A program made the translations under genes and the position numbers. The notes beneath the pieces were generated by a model, which worked only from the letters and a program-made list of their open reading frames with translations, made no database searches and was not told where the DNA came from. Below, piece by piece: positions 1 through 7,945 of a stretch of 64,000 nucleotides of DNA (position 1 is the first letter of the stretch; each line of letters opens with the position of its first letter). The stretch comes from Acidobacteriota bacterium. Its GTDB lineage: Bacteria > Acidobacteriota > Terriglobia > Terriglobales > Acidobacteriaceae. The DNA is taken from the NCBI GenBank assembly GCA_016196065.1, contig JACPYL010000025.1, positions 620,001-684,000 of the forward strand. Reading direction: 5' to 3'.

Positions 1-1
1 C

Positions 2-1168
2 GAGCGACCGGTGCTGGTGCGAGCGACGGAGCACATTCCTCAGATGGCGGAGTTCATTGGGAAACTCGTCGAAAAAGGTATTGCCTATCGCACGGAAGAC
101 GGCTCTTACTATTTCCGGATCGCGAAGTTTCCCGAGTACGGAAAGTTGTCGAAAAAAGATTTTGCCGGGATGGAAGACGGCGCGCGCGTGGATGTCGACG
201 AATACGAAAAAGACAGCGCCCGTGACTTCGCGCTATGGAAAGCTCCGAAACCCGGCGAGGCTTCGTGGGATACGGCGATCGGACCGGGACGTCCGGGGTG
301 GCACATTGAATGTTCCGTGATGTCGATGGGCGAACTCGGGCCGAGTTTCGATCTGCACGCTGGCGGCGAAGACTTGATTTTTCCGCATCACGAAAATGAA
401 ATTGCTCAGTCCGAGGCGCTCACCTGCCAGCCGTTTGCGCGTTTCTGGTTTCATGCACGCTTCTTGCTCGTCGAAGGCGAGAAGATGTCGAAGAGCCTGG
501 GAAACTTTTTCACAATTCGCGATCTTGTGCTCAAGGGACACAAGCCGTCTTCGATTCGATGGCTGCTCACGTCAGTTCCCTATCGCAACCAGCTGAACTT
601 CACGTTCGAAGGACTGAAATCGGCGGCCAGTTCGGTCGAGAAGTTGCGCAATTTTCGATTTCGCCTGACCAGCGCTCCTCTTCAAGACGACGCGAATGCA
701 GCAATGGCGCAACTCGCGAGTGAAACGGTCGAAAGAATCAAAGGCGCGCTGGACGATGATCTGAATACTGCGCAGGCACAGGCTGCAATTTTTGACATGG
801 TTCGGAAGGCAAATGCTGCCCTCGAAGCGGGCGAGGTTCGTAAAAATGATGTTCCGCTATTGCTCGGGGCACTCGAGAAATTTGATGGCGTGTTCAGCGT
901 CCTGCAAGATGATGACCAACAAAAAATGAGAGCCATCCTGGATTGGGCGAAGAGCGTGGGTCGAGAGCAGGAGGCGAGTCCCGAATTGCTCGCCATCGCC
1001 GGCTCCACGCAACTTTCAGACGATCAGGTCAATCAGAAGATCGCCGAAATGGAAGCCGCTCGCAAGAGCCGCAACTTCAAAGTCTCCGACACACTTCGGG
1101 CGGAACTGACGGCGGCCGGCATCATCGTCGAGAACACGAAAGAAGGCGTGCGGTGGAGGCGGAAATGA
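2..1168 (+). CDS. cysS: Cysteine--tRNA ligase (3' part, 5' truncated by window edge)
   Basis: Class Ia aminoacyl-tRNA synthetase that charges tRNA-Cys in the cytoplasm. The frame is open from base 2, so the gene begins outside the window; 388 residues are visible of about 460-500 usual for the family. Seen directly: the GWHIECSVMS segment with a zinc-ligand cysteine, the HHENEIAQSEA segment with further zinc-ligand candidates, and the KMSKS signature (bases 482-496) followed by LGNFFTIRDL. The C-terminal part is the helical anticodon-binding and DALR-like region, ending in VRWRRK. The stop is followed after 35 bp by the convergent end of gatA. The missing N-terminal part should hold the HIGH motif. 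Confidence 0.97.
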   Translation, partial: ERPVLVRATEHIPQMAEFIGKLVEKGIAYRTEDGSYYFRIAKFPEYGKLSKKDFAGMEDGARVDVDEYEKDSARDFALWKAPKPGEASWDTAIGPGRPGWHIECSVMSMGELGPSFDLHAGGEDLIFPHHENEIAQSEALTCQPFARFWFHARFLLVEGEKMSKSLGNFFTIRDLVLKGHKPSSIRWLLTSVPYRNQLNFTFEGLKSAASSVEKLRNFRFRLTSAPLQDDANAAMAQLASETVERIKGALDDDLNTAQAQAAIFDMVRKANAALEAGEVRKNDVPLLLGALEKFDGVFSVLQDDDQQKMRAILDWAKSVGREQEASPELLAIAGSTQLSDDQVNQKIAEMEAARKSRNFKVSDTLRAELTAAGIIVENTKEGVRWRRK

Positions 1169-1203
1169 TTTCTAGTTTCGCCGGGCGCTTCGCTACAGAT
1201 CAT

Positions 1204-2643
1204 TCATAACAGGCCGCGGGCTTGTTCGTACGCGTGAGCAACACGCAACAACGTCGCCTCGTCAAAGTGCTTCCCGAACAATTGCAATCCGATGGGCAGC
1301 TTTTCGCCACTCTCTCCGCACGGCACCGAAATCCCGGGAATCCCCGCAAGGTTCGCCGTCACCGTATAGATGTCGGCGAGATACATTGCCAGCGGATCAT
1401 TCACTTTTTCTCCCAACCGAAACGCCGGCGTTGGACAGGTAGGCGCGGCAATCACGTCAACCTTCTTGAACGCCTCGTCGAAATCGTGAGTTATTAACGT
1501 GCGGACCTTCTGCGCCTTCAAGTAATAGGCATCGTAGTAGCCCGCGCTGAGGACGTATGTGCCCAGCATGATGCGGCGCTTCACTTCCATCCCGAATCCG
1601 CCGTCACGCGTCTGTCGATACATGTCGGAGAGCGTGCGAGCGTTGTGTGTTCGGAATCCATAGCGGACACCGTCGTAGCGTGCCAGGTTCGAGGACGCCT
1701 CCGCGGTCGCGACAATGTAATACGTGGGAACCGCGTATTCAGTGTGCGGCAACGAGATGGGGACAATCTCACATTCCATGTCCGCCAGCTTTTGAATCGC
1801 AGTCTCGACCGCAACGCGAACTTCGGGATCGAGTCCGTCGCCAAAATATTCCTTGGCAATTCCAACTTTCAGGCCTTTGACCGGCTTTTCCAGTTCCGCC
1901 ACATAGTCAGGCACCGGTACGTCAGCGGACGTCGAATCCATGGGATCGCGCCCCGCGATGGTGCGCAAAACCAGCGCCGCTTCTTTCACGGTATTCGCGA
2001 AGGGCCCGATATGGTCGAGAGAAGAGGCGAATGCAATCAATCCGTAACGCGAAACGCGCCCGTAGGTTGGCTTGAGTCCGACGACTCCGCAAAAAGATGC
2101 GGGCTGCCGGATGGAGCCTCCGGTGTCGGAGCCGAGCGTGACCACGGCCATGCTTGCGGCAACGGCGGCGGCCGATCCTCCAGACGATCCTCCGGGCACG
2201 CGACTTTTATCACGCGGATTATGCACGGGATGATAGGCCGAATTTTCGTTGGACGATCCCATGGCGAACTCGTCGCAGTTGAGCTTGCCGAGCACGACCG
2301 CTCCCGCCGCTTCCATGCGAGCGACTGCCGTGCAGTCATAAGGGGGGATGAATTTTTCCAGGATCTTTGAGCCAGCCGTAGTGCGCACGTCGCGGGTGAC
2401 CATCACATCTTTGATTGCGACGGGAACACCGGCGAGTGGCGGCAACGGATTCCCTGCTTCGGCGATGCGGTCGATCTTGGCGGCCCGGACATGCGCGCGC
2501 TCTTTTGAAAGCGTAAGGAAAGCGCCAATCTCGGGGTCTTCCTGCTTGATCCTTGTATAGAATTCCTCCGCCAAAGCGGTCGCAGTCGTACTGCGTTCCG
2601 CAATTGAGTTGCGGATACCATCAATGGTAAGGACGGTCGGCAT
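1204..2643 (-). CDS. gatA: Asp-tRNA(Asn)/Glu-tRNA(Gln) amidotransferase subunit A
   Basis: Amidase subunit of the GatCAB complex. It releases ammonia from glutamine for transamidation of mischarged Glu-tRNA(Gln) or Asp-tRNA(Asn). At 479 aa it has the normal family length. The amidase signature is clear: K78 in PVAIKD, the [10 protein letters not shown] loop (S153) and S177 in DTGGSIRQP form the Lys-cisSer-Ser triad. It is the last gene of a minus-strand cluster gatC - cupin - gatA; its ATG lies directly after the stop codon of the cupin gene, with no gap, which suggests coupled translation. gatB is not in the window. Confidence 0.97.
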   Translation of the reverse strand: MPTVLTIDGIRNSIAERSTTATALAEEFYTRIKQEDPEIGAFLTLSKERAHVRAAKIDRIAEAGNPLPPLAGVPVAIKDVMVTRDVRTTAGSKILEKFIPPYDCTAVARMEAAGAVVLGKLNCDEFAMGSSNENSAYHPVHNPRDKSRVPGGSSGGSAAAVAASMAVVTLGSDTGGSIRQPASFCGVVGLKPTYGRVSRYGLIAFASSLDHIGPFANTVKEAALVLRTIAGRDPMDSTSADVPVPDYVAELEKPVKGLKVGIAKEYFGDGLDPEVRVAVETAIQKLADMECEIVPISLPHTEYAVPTYYIVATAEASSNLARYDGVRYGFRTHNARTLSDMYRQTRDGGFGMEVKRRIMLGTYVLSAGYYDAYYLKAQKVRTLITHDFDEAFKKVDVIAAPTCPTPAFRLGEKVNDPLAMYLADIYTVTANLAGIPGISVPCGESGEKLPIGLQLFGKHFDEATLLRVAHAYEQARGLL

Positions 2644-3066
2644 CTACGCCTTTTCTCCGAGCGTGATGCCAAAGTACTGCGCCGGTCCGCTACCGATATT
2701 GCGGATACTGTGTTCCTCGTTGGACGCGATGAAAAACGCTGATCCGGGGCCAAGTGTGGCCGGCTTTCCCGCGATCGTCACTTCCAGAGTGCCGGAGCTG
2801 ATCACGAACAGTTCTTCGCCCGCATGGCGATGCGGCGGATGCGGCATGGCGTTCGGTTCGAGAACTGTCTCATGGGCTTCCAGGTAGTCGCCCGTATGAG
2901 TACGGCCTTCGAGGATATCCCGGTACGCAGCTTCCTTTTCTTTCTGCACCGCCAAATCTTCGAAGCGATAGGTTTTCGACTTCAAGGATGGCAATTGCGA
3001 TGCCCACGCCGATACCTGGCTTAGCAGTGCCAGCGACAGACAGGCTTTTCTTCGAGTCAATTCCAT
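2644..3066 (-). CDS. Secreted cupin-domain protein between gatC and gatA
   Basis: A 140-aa protein. An N-terminal twin-Arg-free signal-like segment (MELTRRKACLSLALLSQ, cleavage probably near AWAS) is followed by one cupin_2 barrel. The first metal-binding cupin motif is visible as HPPHRHAGEELFVISSG (about residues 76-92), and the second as GSAFFIASNEEHSIRN. Single-domain cupins bind a metal and have very varied roles, so substrate and reaction cannot be read from sequence. It starts 6 bp after the gatC stop and abuts gatA, so it is probably co-transcribed with both. A periplasmic cupin has no obvious role in tRNA amidation, which makes the placement odd. Confidence 0.85.
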   Translation of the reverse strand: MELTRRKACLSLALLSQVSAWASQLPSLKSKTYRFEDLAVQKEKEAAYRDILEGRTHTGDYLEAHETVLEPNAMPHPPHRHAGEELFVISSGTLEVTIAGKPATLGPGSAFFIASNEEHSIRNIGSGPAQYFGITLGEKA

Positions 3067-3072
3067 GTTGTC

Positions 3073-3411
3073 CTACCTCTCGATCACTTTAGGAACTTCA
3101 AAGAACGTGCCGTCGGTCTCGGGAGCGTTCTTCAAAGCGGTTTCATGCGGGAGTGAATCGCGCAGACCGTACCGGACGTCCTCGCGCATCGGGCTGCTGG
3201 GACGCTCGTGGCCGGCGTGGGTATCGTGCGGACCAACGCTGCTGGCAACCTGCGCCATGGGCGCGATCTCCTCCGTATTCAGTTCACTCAGACGGTCGAT
3301 GTATTCCAGGATGGAGTTCAGATCGTGGAGCATCCGCGTACGTTCGTCGGCCGTGAGTTCCAGGTTGGCCAGATCAGCCACGTAGGCAACGTCTTTGTCG
3401 GTAACTTTCAT
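3073..3411 (-). CDS. gatC: Asp-tRNA(Asn)/Glu-tRNA(Gln) amidotransferase subunit C
   Basis: Small belt subunit of GatCAB that wraps and stabilises GatA against GatB. The protein is 112 aa; the family is usually about 95-100. Typical N-terminal helices are present (KDVAYVADLANLELTADE, then LNSILEYIDRLSELNTEE), followed by the extended segment with DVRYGLRDSLPHETALKNAPETD and a C-terminal FFEVPKVIER, a family hallmark. It is the first gene of the gatC-cupin-gatA cluster, so the promoter is expected upstream of 3411, next to the dispersed repeat at 3455-3488. Confidence 0.95.
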   Translation of the reverse strand: MKVTDKDVAYVADLANLELTADERTRMLHDLNSILEYIDRLSELNTEEIAPMAQVASSVGPHDTHAGHERPSSPMREDVRYGLRDSLPHETALKNAPETDGTFFEVPKVIER

Positions 3412-3454
3412 TGTGACGTCTCTGATGCTGTCGTCATGGTATCTATTTTATCGA

Positions 3455-3488
3455 TCTGTCATCCCGAGCGAAGCGAGGGATCTGCAGG
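3455..3488. repeat. Dispersed repeat, GTCATCCCGAGCG family (single arm)
   Basis: Begins CTGTCATCCCGAGCG and continues AAGCGAGGGATCTGCAG. The same sequence occurs with one base change as the left arm of the inverted pair at 26860-26951. Here only one arm is present, between gatC and the DUF721 gene. It is a short intergenic palindromic-type element of the REP kind, not a gene. Confidence 0.8.
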
Positions 3489-3501
3489 TCAATGGGATTC
3501 T

Positions 3502-3780
3502 CTAACTCTTAACCACAAATTCAATCCGTCGCACAGGCGAAGCGGAATAGCGATTGACGACCGCAAGGTAGCGCGGGGCGAGCGACGACAATTCTTGACG
3601 CCATCCCCGGTCGGACACTTCTACGTAGAGAATTCCATCCGAAAATGCGATGGCTCGTGTCCGTTCGGCGACCGCACTGCCGCAAGCTACCGGCCACGCA
3701 AGCAATGGACTCTCTTGCGAGGGAGCCAAATGAAGGGCCTTGGCGACGATAGTTTCCAGGCGGTTTGCGGTGCGTTCCAT
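3502..3780 (-). CDS. DUF721 (DciA-like) protein
   Basis: A 92-aa protein from the ATG at 3780; an in-frame TTG at 3795 is the other possible start. The sequence has the DUF721 pattern: an N-terminal helix (RTANRLETIVAKAL), a central W-P-x-A-x-G-x-A-V-A segment (LAWPVACGSAVAERTRAI), then a strand-rich part with GILYVEVSDRGWRQELSSLAPRYL. DUF721 includes DciA, the ancestral loader or recruiter of the replicative helicase DnaB in many bacteria that lack DnaC/DnaI. That role is known for the family; here it is inferred only. The gene stands alone, separated from gatC by a repeat and from the SET gene by about 100 bp. Confidence 0.8.
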   Translation of the reverse strand: MERTANRLETIVAKALHLAPSQESPLLAWPVACGSAVAERTRAIAFSDGILYVEVSDRGWRQELSSLAPRYLAVVNRYSASPVRRIEFVVKS

Positions 3781-3884
3781 GGAGTTTGCCTGCAATCACT
3801 CGGGATGAGAAGAGCAAATTGTAGCACTCGGCTGGAGCGGAAGAATTCGCTTCGCCGAGCATCGGAGCACCGCTATCCTGCTCT

Positions 3885-4346
3885 CTACAACGCGACAGCG
3901 GCCGCAGCCGCGGCTACCTTGGCGCGCTTCTTCGCGATCTTGCGCAGATGCGCCGCGGAGTACATGCTGCCCCGGCATCTTGGCATGCGGCAATAGCACG
4001 GAGCATCGTCTTCGCCGTCAAACAGGCAGTAGTCGTAGGTCAGCTCTTCTCCGGATTTGATGTCGCGCAGAGCGATGATCCAAACGTGTCCCGCAATGAT
4101 GTCGGTCTCGCAATTGGGCTGACAGGAATGGTTGATAAACGCGGCGACTCCGTAGCCATCGACCACGTGTTTCCCGCTATCAAGGCCGAAAAGATACGTC
4201 ATGGGCACGTCATCATAAAGATCGTCAGCCTGCTCGTTGCTCAAGCGTTCGCCGATGTACTCGACGACGAGAGTGCCTTTACGGATAGCAGCGGTCGTGT
4301 AGCAACCACAGGAATGAATGCGAGACTCACGAAGGATGAGGGCCAT
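3885..4346 (-). CDS. SET-domain protein-lysine methyltransferase-like protein
   Basis: A compact SET domain of about 150 aa with little else. Visible landmarks: IHSCGCYTTAAIRKGTLVVEYIGE (start of SET; flanks of the SAM pocket), the pseudoknot motif INHSCQPNCE, then GEELTYDYCLF. A post-SET-like cluster CYCRMPRCRGSM (C-x-C-x4-C) would bind zinc with the NHSC cysteine. The C-terminus is basic and Ala-rich (KKRAKVAAAAAAVAL). SET domains transfer methyl from S-adenosylmethionine to lysines; bacterial copies are few and their targets mostly unknown. Start: ATG at 4346; an upstream in-frame TTG at 4391 with a GGAG 8-9 bases before it is also possible. Divergent from the rhodanese gene. Confidence 0.85.
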   Translation of the reverse strand: MALILRESRIHSCGCYTTAAIRKGTLVVEYIGERLSNEQADDLYDDVPMTYLFGLDSGKHVVDGYGVAAFINHSCQPNCETDIIAGHVWIIALRDIKSGEELTYDYCLFDGEDDAPCYCRMPRCRGSMYSAAHLRKIAKKRAKVAAAAAAVAL

Positions 4347-4513
4347 GGCGGACGTAACAATCTTTATCACAGTCCCACCGGGTTGAGGCAATAGGGAGTC
4401 TCCGATTTGGGTTATCCCGGATTCCGTTGCCTCAAGACTTCACAAGAAATCATTGCCGGGCGTACAGCCACTCAGGCTCCCTCGCTGCTAAGATGCGGAG
4501 GGAGGCCGCACTC

Positions 4514-4894
4514 ATGGCACATCAACATCCCCCACGGTTCTTGAAGATTGTCGAAGACGCGAAGCAGCGCGTGCGCGAGACCAATGTCGACGAGATCAAA
4601 GCGCGCCTTGATCGCCACGACAAATTTGTTCTGGTTGACGTCCGGGAAGATCACGAATATGACAAGGATCATCTGCCTGGGGCGGTCCACCTGGGTAGAG
4701 GGATCATCGAACGCGACATCGAAGGCAAGTATCCGGATCTCGCGACCCCGCTGGTGCTCTATTGCGGCGGCGGTTTCCGCTCGGCGCTGGCCGCTGACAA
4801 CCTGCAGAAAATGGGTTACACCAACGTCCTCTCGATGGACGGCGGAATCCGCGACTGGCGAGAGAAAGCGTTTCCACTCGAATCATCGAAGTAA
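4514..4894 (+). CDS. Rhodanese-like domain protein
   Basis: A 126-aa single-domain protein. The ATG at 4514 is preferred over the longer open frame from 4427 because GGAGGG (4498-4503) lies just upstream and the conserved part begins soon after. The rhodanese fold is seen in VLVDVREDHEYDKDHLPGAVHLGRG (CH2-A region), the active-site loop LYCGGGFRSA with the catalytic cysteine, and the C-terminal NVLSMDGGIRDWREKAFPLE. Such proteins transfer sulfane sulfur through the loop cysteine or act as sulfur carriers; the partner is not visible. No signal peptide, so probably cytoplasmic. Confidence 0.9.
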   Translation: MAHQHPPRFLKIVEDAKQRVRETNVDEIKARLDRHDKFVLVDVREDHEYDKDHLPGAVHLGRGIIERDIEGKYPDLATPLVLYCGGGFRSALAADNLQKMGYTNVLSMDGGIRDWREKAFPLESSK

Positions 4895-4929
4895 GTCCGG
4901 CGCCGAGTTTTCTTCTGTAATCGCTGCGG

Positions 4930-4967
4930 CCTCTGTGGTTAAAGCGTGGACTTCCTAACCACAGAGG
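4930..4967. repeat. Perfect 12-bp inverted repeat
   Basis: CCTCTGTGGTTA (4930-4941) and TAACCACAGAGG (4956-4967) are exact reverse complements separated by 14 bases. It lies in the roughly 200-bp gap between the rhodanese gene and ccmF. No T-run follows on the + strand, so it is more like an intergenic palindromic repeat than a clear rho-independent terminator. Confidence 0.7.
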
Positions 4968-5095
4968 ATTTGGAAGGTAACCGAGGAATACCCTCTCATG
5001 AATCGTCCAAAATCCTTTACAGCGATGCACTTCCGCGCTCCTGACCAATTGCGTTACGGTCGCTTATCTGAAAAAATACCCGTGGGTTCCCTCTA

Positions 5096-7135
5096 ATGTC
5101 TCAGATTGGAAGCTTTGCGCTCCTGTTGGCGCTGGGGCTTAGTTCGTATTCATTCCTCGCCGGTCTTGTAGCTTTGTTTGGCCGCGACGCCGGATCGATG
5201 CGCCTGGGTGAAACCGCCCGCAGGGCTGGGATTGCCGCATTTGGCGCCGTCCTGCTGGCAGCGACTGTTCTGGTCACGGCCGCGTTTCGCGACGACTTCT
5301 CGATCGCCTACATTTTCCATCACAGCAATCGCGACCTCCCGGGCGCTTACAAGTTCGCCGTGCTCTGGTCTGGACAAGAAGGGTCGTTGCTGTTCTGGTC
5401 GCTGCTCTTAGCCGGATATGGATTCGTCCTGCGCCTGCGCTACAAGACCGACCAGCGTCTGTTCGCGCACGCCTCCGTCGTGATTGCGGCAGTGCAAGTC
5501 TTCTTCCTGCTGATTCTGAATTTCGCGGCGCACCCATTCGGCATTATCGAAGGCACTCTCCCGCAGGACGGCACTGGATTGAATCCCCTGCTGCAGTATC
5601 CGGAGATGGTGATCCATCCTCCCATGCTGTATCTCGGATACGTCGGATTCACGGTTCCCTTCGCGTTCGCGCTGGGTGCGCTGATCATGAAGTATCCCGG
5701 CGAAAAGTGGATTCAGATCACGCGCCGCTGGACCATGGTGACGTGGTGCTTCCTGACGATCGGAGTTTTTCTCGGCGCGCACTGGGCCTACGCCGTGCTT
5801 GGCTGGGGCGGTTACTGGGGATGGGATCCAGTGGAAAATGCCTCTCTCATGCCCTGGCTGACCGGCACCGCCTTTCTGCATTCGGTGATGATGCAGGAAA
5901 AACGCGGCATGCTGAAAGTCTGGAACATGTGGCTGATTTTCGGCACATTCCTGCTGTCGTTGCTCGGCACTTTCCTGACGCGCTCGGGCGTCATCAGTTC
6001 GGTGCATGCGTTCGCGCAGTCCTCGATCGGCGACTGGTTCATTGTCTTCATGGCCCTGACCCTCGCCACCTGCATGTTCTTTTTCGTGAAGAACAAGTCG
6101 CATTTGAAGAGCGAGCACAAACTGGAATCGCTGGTCTCGCGCGAATCAAGCTTTCTATTTAACAATCTGCTGTTGCTGGTGGCCTGCTTCACGGTGCTTT
6201 GGGGAACGTTTTTCCCGATCCTGTCGGAGTGGGTGCAAGGCCATAAAGTCACGGTCGGAGCGCCATTTTTCAATCGCGTCGCGGTTCCGGTGGCGTTGTT
6301 ACTGTTGCTGCTGACTGCGGTCGGCCCTCTGCTGGCATGGCGCAAAACATCGGTCGACAGTCTCAAACGAAATTTTCTCCTTCCCGCGATTGGATCGGTG
6401 GCAGTCGGCGTCGCGATGATTATCTTCGGCGTTCGCCCCTGGGAAGATCCTTCCTTCTTCTACGCAACCATGGCGGCCGTGCTCTCGATGCTGGTGATCT
6501 TCACGGTCATCTCTGAGTTCATTCGCGGAGGAAGGGTCATCGCTGGCAAGAGCGATATGAATTTATTTTCCGCGATGGCTACTCTCTGGCATCGCAACAC
6601 CCGCCGCTACGGCGGATATGTGGTGCATTTCGGCGTGGCACTGGTGGTGATCGGAATTCTCGGCACTCCCTTCAACAAGGAAGTCGAGAAGGAGATGGGA
6701 TTCAACGACAAGATTTTAATCGGTCCTTACACGCTGGTCTGCCAGTCCTATACGCAGGACGACAATCCCAACTACGGGAATGAGTGGGCAATCATCAACG
6801 TGTTCCGCGGCGGCAAGCAGATCACGACCATGTATCCCGAGCGCCGCTTCTACAAATCCAGCGGACAGCCGCAGACCCTACCCAGAATTTATCCCAGCTT
6901 CAAGGAAGACTTCCTGCTGGTGACCGACCTGTACCTCGTCTATGAAGGCATCAACGAAACGACGGGGCGACCGATTATCAAAGCGCACGTCAACCCGATG
7001 GTGCCGTGGATCTGGACGGGATTGATCGTGATGGTGTTTGGGACAATCCTCGCGCTGGTGCCGAATGCGTCGACTGTGCGCGTGGCCGCGCCCGTTCCAG
7101 TACGATCGCCTGCGACGGTAGGAGCGGGTGACTGA
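5096..7135 (+). CDS. ccmF: Cytochrome c maturation protein CcmF (heme lyase, CcsA/CcmF family)
   Basis: Large polytopic membrane protein of 679 aa, the family length, that attaches heme to apocytochrome c on the periplasmic side. The tryptophan-rich heme-handling motif WGGYWGWDPVENASLMPWL is at about residues 236-254. Several periplasmic-loop histidines, including HPPMLYLGYVG, and the FLGTFLTRSGVISSVHAF segment are typical of CcmF. About 14-15 hydrophobic helices can be counted. Its stop codon overlaps the region of the next gene's start, so ccmF, the CcmH-like gene and the small CcmI-like gene form one transcription unit. Other Ccm factors (ABCDE, G) are outside the window. Confidence 0.95.
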   Translation: MSQIGSFALLLALGLSSYSFLAGLVALFGRDAGSMRLGETARRAGIAAFGAVLLAATVLVTAAFRDDFSIAYIFHHSNRDLPGAYKFAVLWSGQEGSLLFWSLLLAGYGFVLRLRYKTDQRLFAHASVVIAAVQVFFLLILNFAAHPFGIIEGTLPQDGTGLNPLLQYPEMVIHPPMLYLGYVGFTVPFAFALGALIMKYPGEKWIQITRRWTMVTWCFLTIGVFLGAHWAYAVLGWGGYWGWDPVENASLMPWLTGTAFLHSVMMQEKRGMLKVWNMWLIFGTFLLSLLGTFLTRSGVISSVHAFAQSSIGDWFIVFMALTLATCMFFFVKNKSHLKSEHKLESLVSRESSFLFNNLLLLVACFTVLWGTFFPILSEWVQGHKVTVGAPFFNRVAVPVALLLLLLTAVGPLLAWRKTSVDSLKRNFLLPAIGSVAVGVAMIIFGVRPWEDPSFFYATMAAVLSMLVIFTVISEFIRGGRVIAGKSDMNLFSAMATLWHRNTRRYGGYVVHFGVALVVIGILGTPFNKEVEKEMGFNDKILIGPYTLVCQSYTQDDNPNYGNEWAIINVFRGGKQITTMYPERRFYKSSGQPQTLPRIYPSFKEDFLLVTDLYLVYEGINETTGRPIIKAHVNPMVPWIWTGLIVMVFGTILALVPNASTVRVAAPVPVRSPATVGAGD

Positions 7136-7136
7136 G

Positions 7137-7619
7137 ATGAAACCTTCATCACTCATTCGGCGAATCGCGCAACTTGCCGTTGTAACCCTGGCGATCTTTC
7201 TCTTTATGGGCGCCGGCGACGATGCCCGGTTCAACAAACTGGGCCACAGCATGATGTGCACATGCGGATGCGGACAGGTACTCCTCGAGTGCAACCACGT
7301 GGGCTGCCAGTCGTCGGACAAGATGCGCAACGAATTGCTGGCGGCGCTGGACCGCGGCGACAATAACGATCTGATCCTGCAAGGCTTCGTCCAGAACTAC
7401 GGTCCGACGGTGATTGCCGCTCCGACCGCTACCGGATTCAATCAGGTTGCATGGATCATGCCCTTCGTCGCTTTAGCTTTGGGCATTACGTTTGTCGTCA
7501 TGGTGGTGCGCGCGTGGAAGAACAAGCCTTCACCCGCGCTGGCCGATGGCATCGTGATTCCGCACGGCGGCGAGCTGGATGATTTCAAGCGCCGGGCTCG
7601 ACAGGAGACCGACCTATGA
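7137..7619 (+). CDS. ccmH: CcmH-like cytochrome c maturation protein
   Basis: Membrane-anchored thiol protein of about 160 aa. An N-terminal hydrophobic signal/anchor is followed by a cysteine cluster MCTCGCGQVLLECNHVGC, a variant of the LRCxxC motif by which CcmH/CycL reduces or holds the apocytochrome CXXCH thiols. A second membrane helix (about residues 102-122) and a short hydrophilic tail follow. ATG at 7137 is chosen, with AGGAG at 7120-7124; a GTG at 7128 overlapping the end of ccmF is possible. Its stop overlaps the next ATG (ATGA at 7616-7619), so translation of the three ccm genes is probably coupled. Confidence 0.85.
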   Translation: MKPSSLIRRIAQLAVVTLAIFLFMGAGDDARFNKLGHSMMCTCGCGQVLLECNHVGCQSSDKMRNELLAALDRGDNNDLILQGFVQNYGPTVIAAPTATGFNQVAWIMPFVALALGITFVVMVVRAWKNKPSPALADGIVIPHGGELDDFKRRARQETDL

Positions 7620-7906
7620 TTCTCTACGTCTGCGCTGCCGTCACCGCTGCCGCGATCTACTACGTATTTTTCTATCCGGGCGAAGTCTATGCCGGGCCGG
7701 AAAAGACGCGGCTCATCTACCTTCGCGAACGCAAAGAAGCGGTCTACGAAAACCTGCGCGACCTGAATTTTGAATTGAAGGCCGGCAAGATCCCTGACGC
7801 CGACTATCAATCGATGCGCGCTTCGCTCGAAGAAGAAGCAGCGGCGATCATGGCGGAGATCGCGCGGTTGGAACAAGCCTCGGCGGCGATGCCGTCTCAT
7901 ATCTAG
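7616..7906 (+). CDS. Small membrane protein, CcmI/CycH N-terminal-like
   Basis: A 96-aa protein with one N-terminal membrane helix (MILYVCAAVTAAAIYYVFF) followed by a charged helical stretch (RLIYLRERKEAVYENLRDLNFE) and a LKAGKIPDADYQSMRASLEEEA segment. This layout resembles the N-terminal part of CcmI, the subunit that presents apocytochrome c to the heme lyase, but the TPR domain of full CcmI is absent. It overlaps the CcmH-like gene by 4 bases. The pattern L-x-F-(E/K)-x-GK(I/V)-x3-(D/E)Y recurs at the C-terminus of the next protein, suggesting a related short module. Confidence 0.7.
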   Translation: MILYVCAAVTAAAIYYVFFYPGEVYAGPEKTRLIYLRERKEAVYENLRDLNFELKAGKIPDADYQSMRASLEEEAAAIMAEIARLEQASAAMPSHI

Positions 7907-7945
7907 ATTTGAAGTATCCAGAATTGATGCACCGAATCGAAAGGA

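Noticed and set aside
1645-2370. Open frame on + strand within gatA
   Set aside because: Antisense shadow of gatA with no signature.
4930-4967. Rho-independent terminator after the rhodanese gene
   Set aside because: The inverted repeat has no T-run on the + strand; left as a plain repeat.
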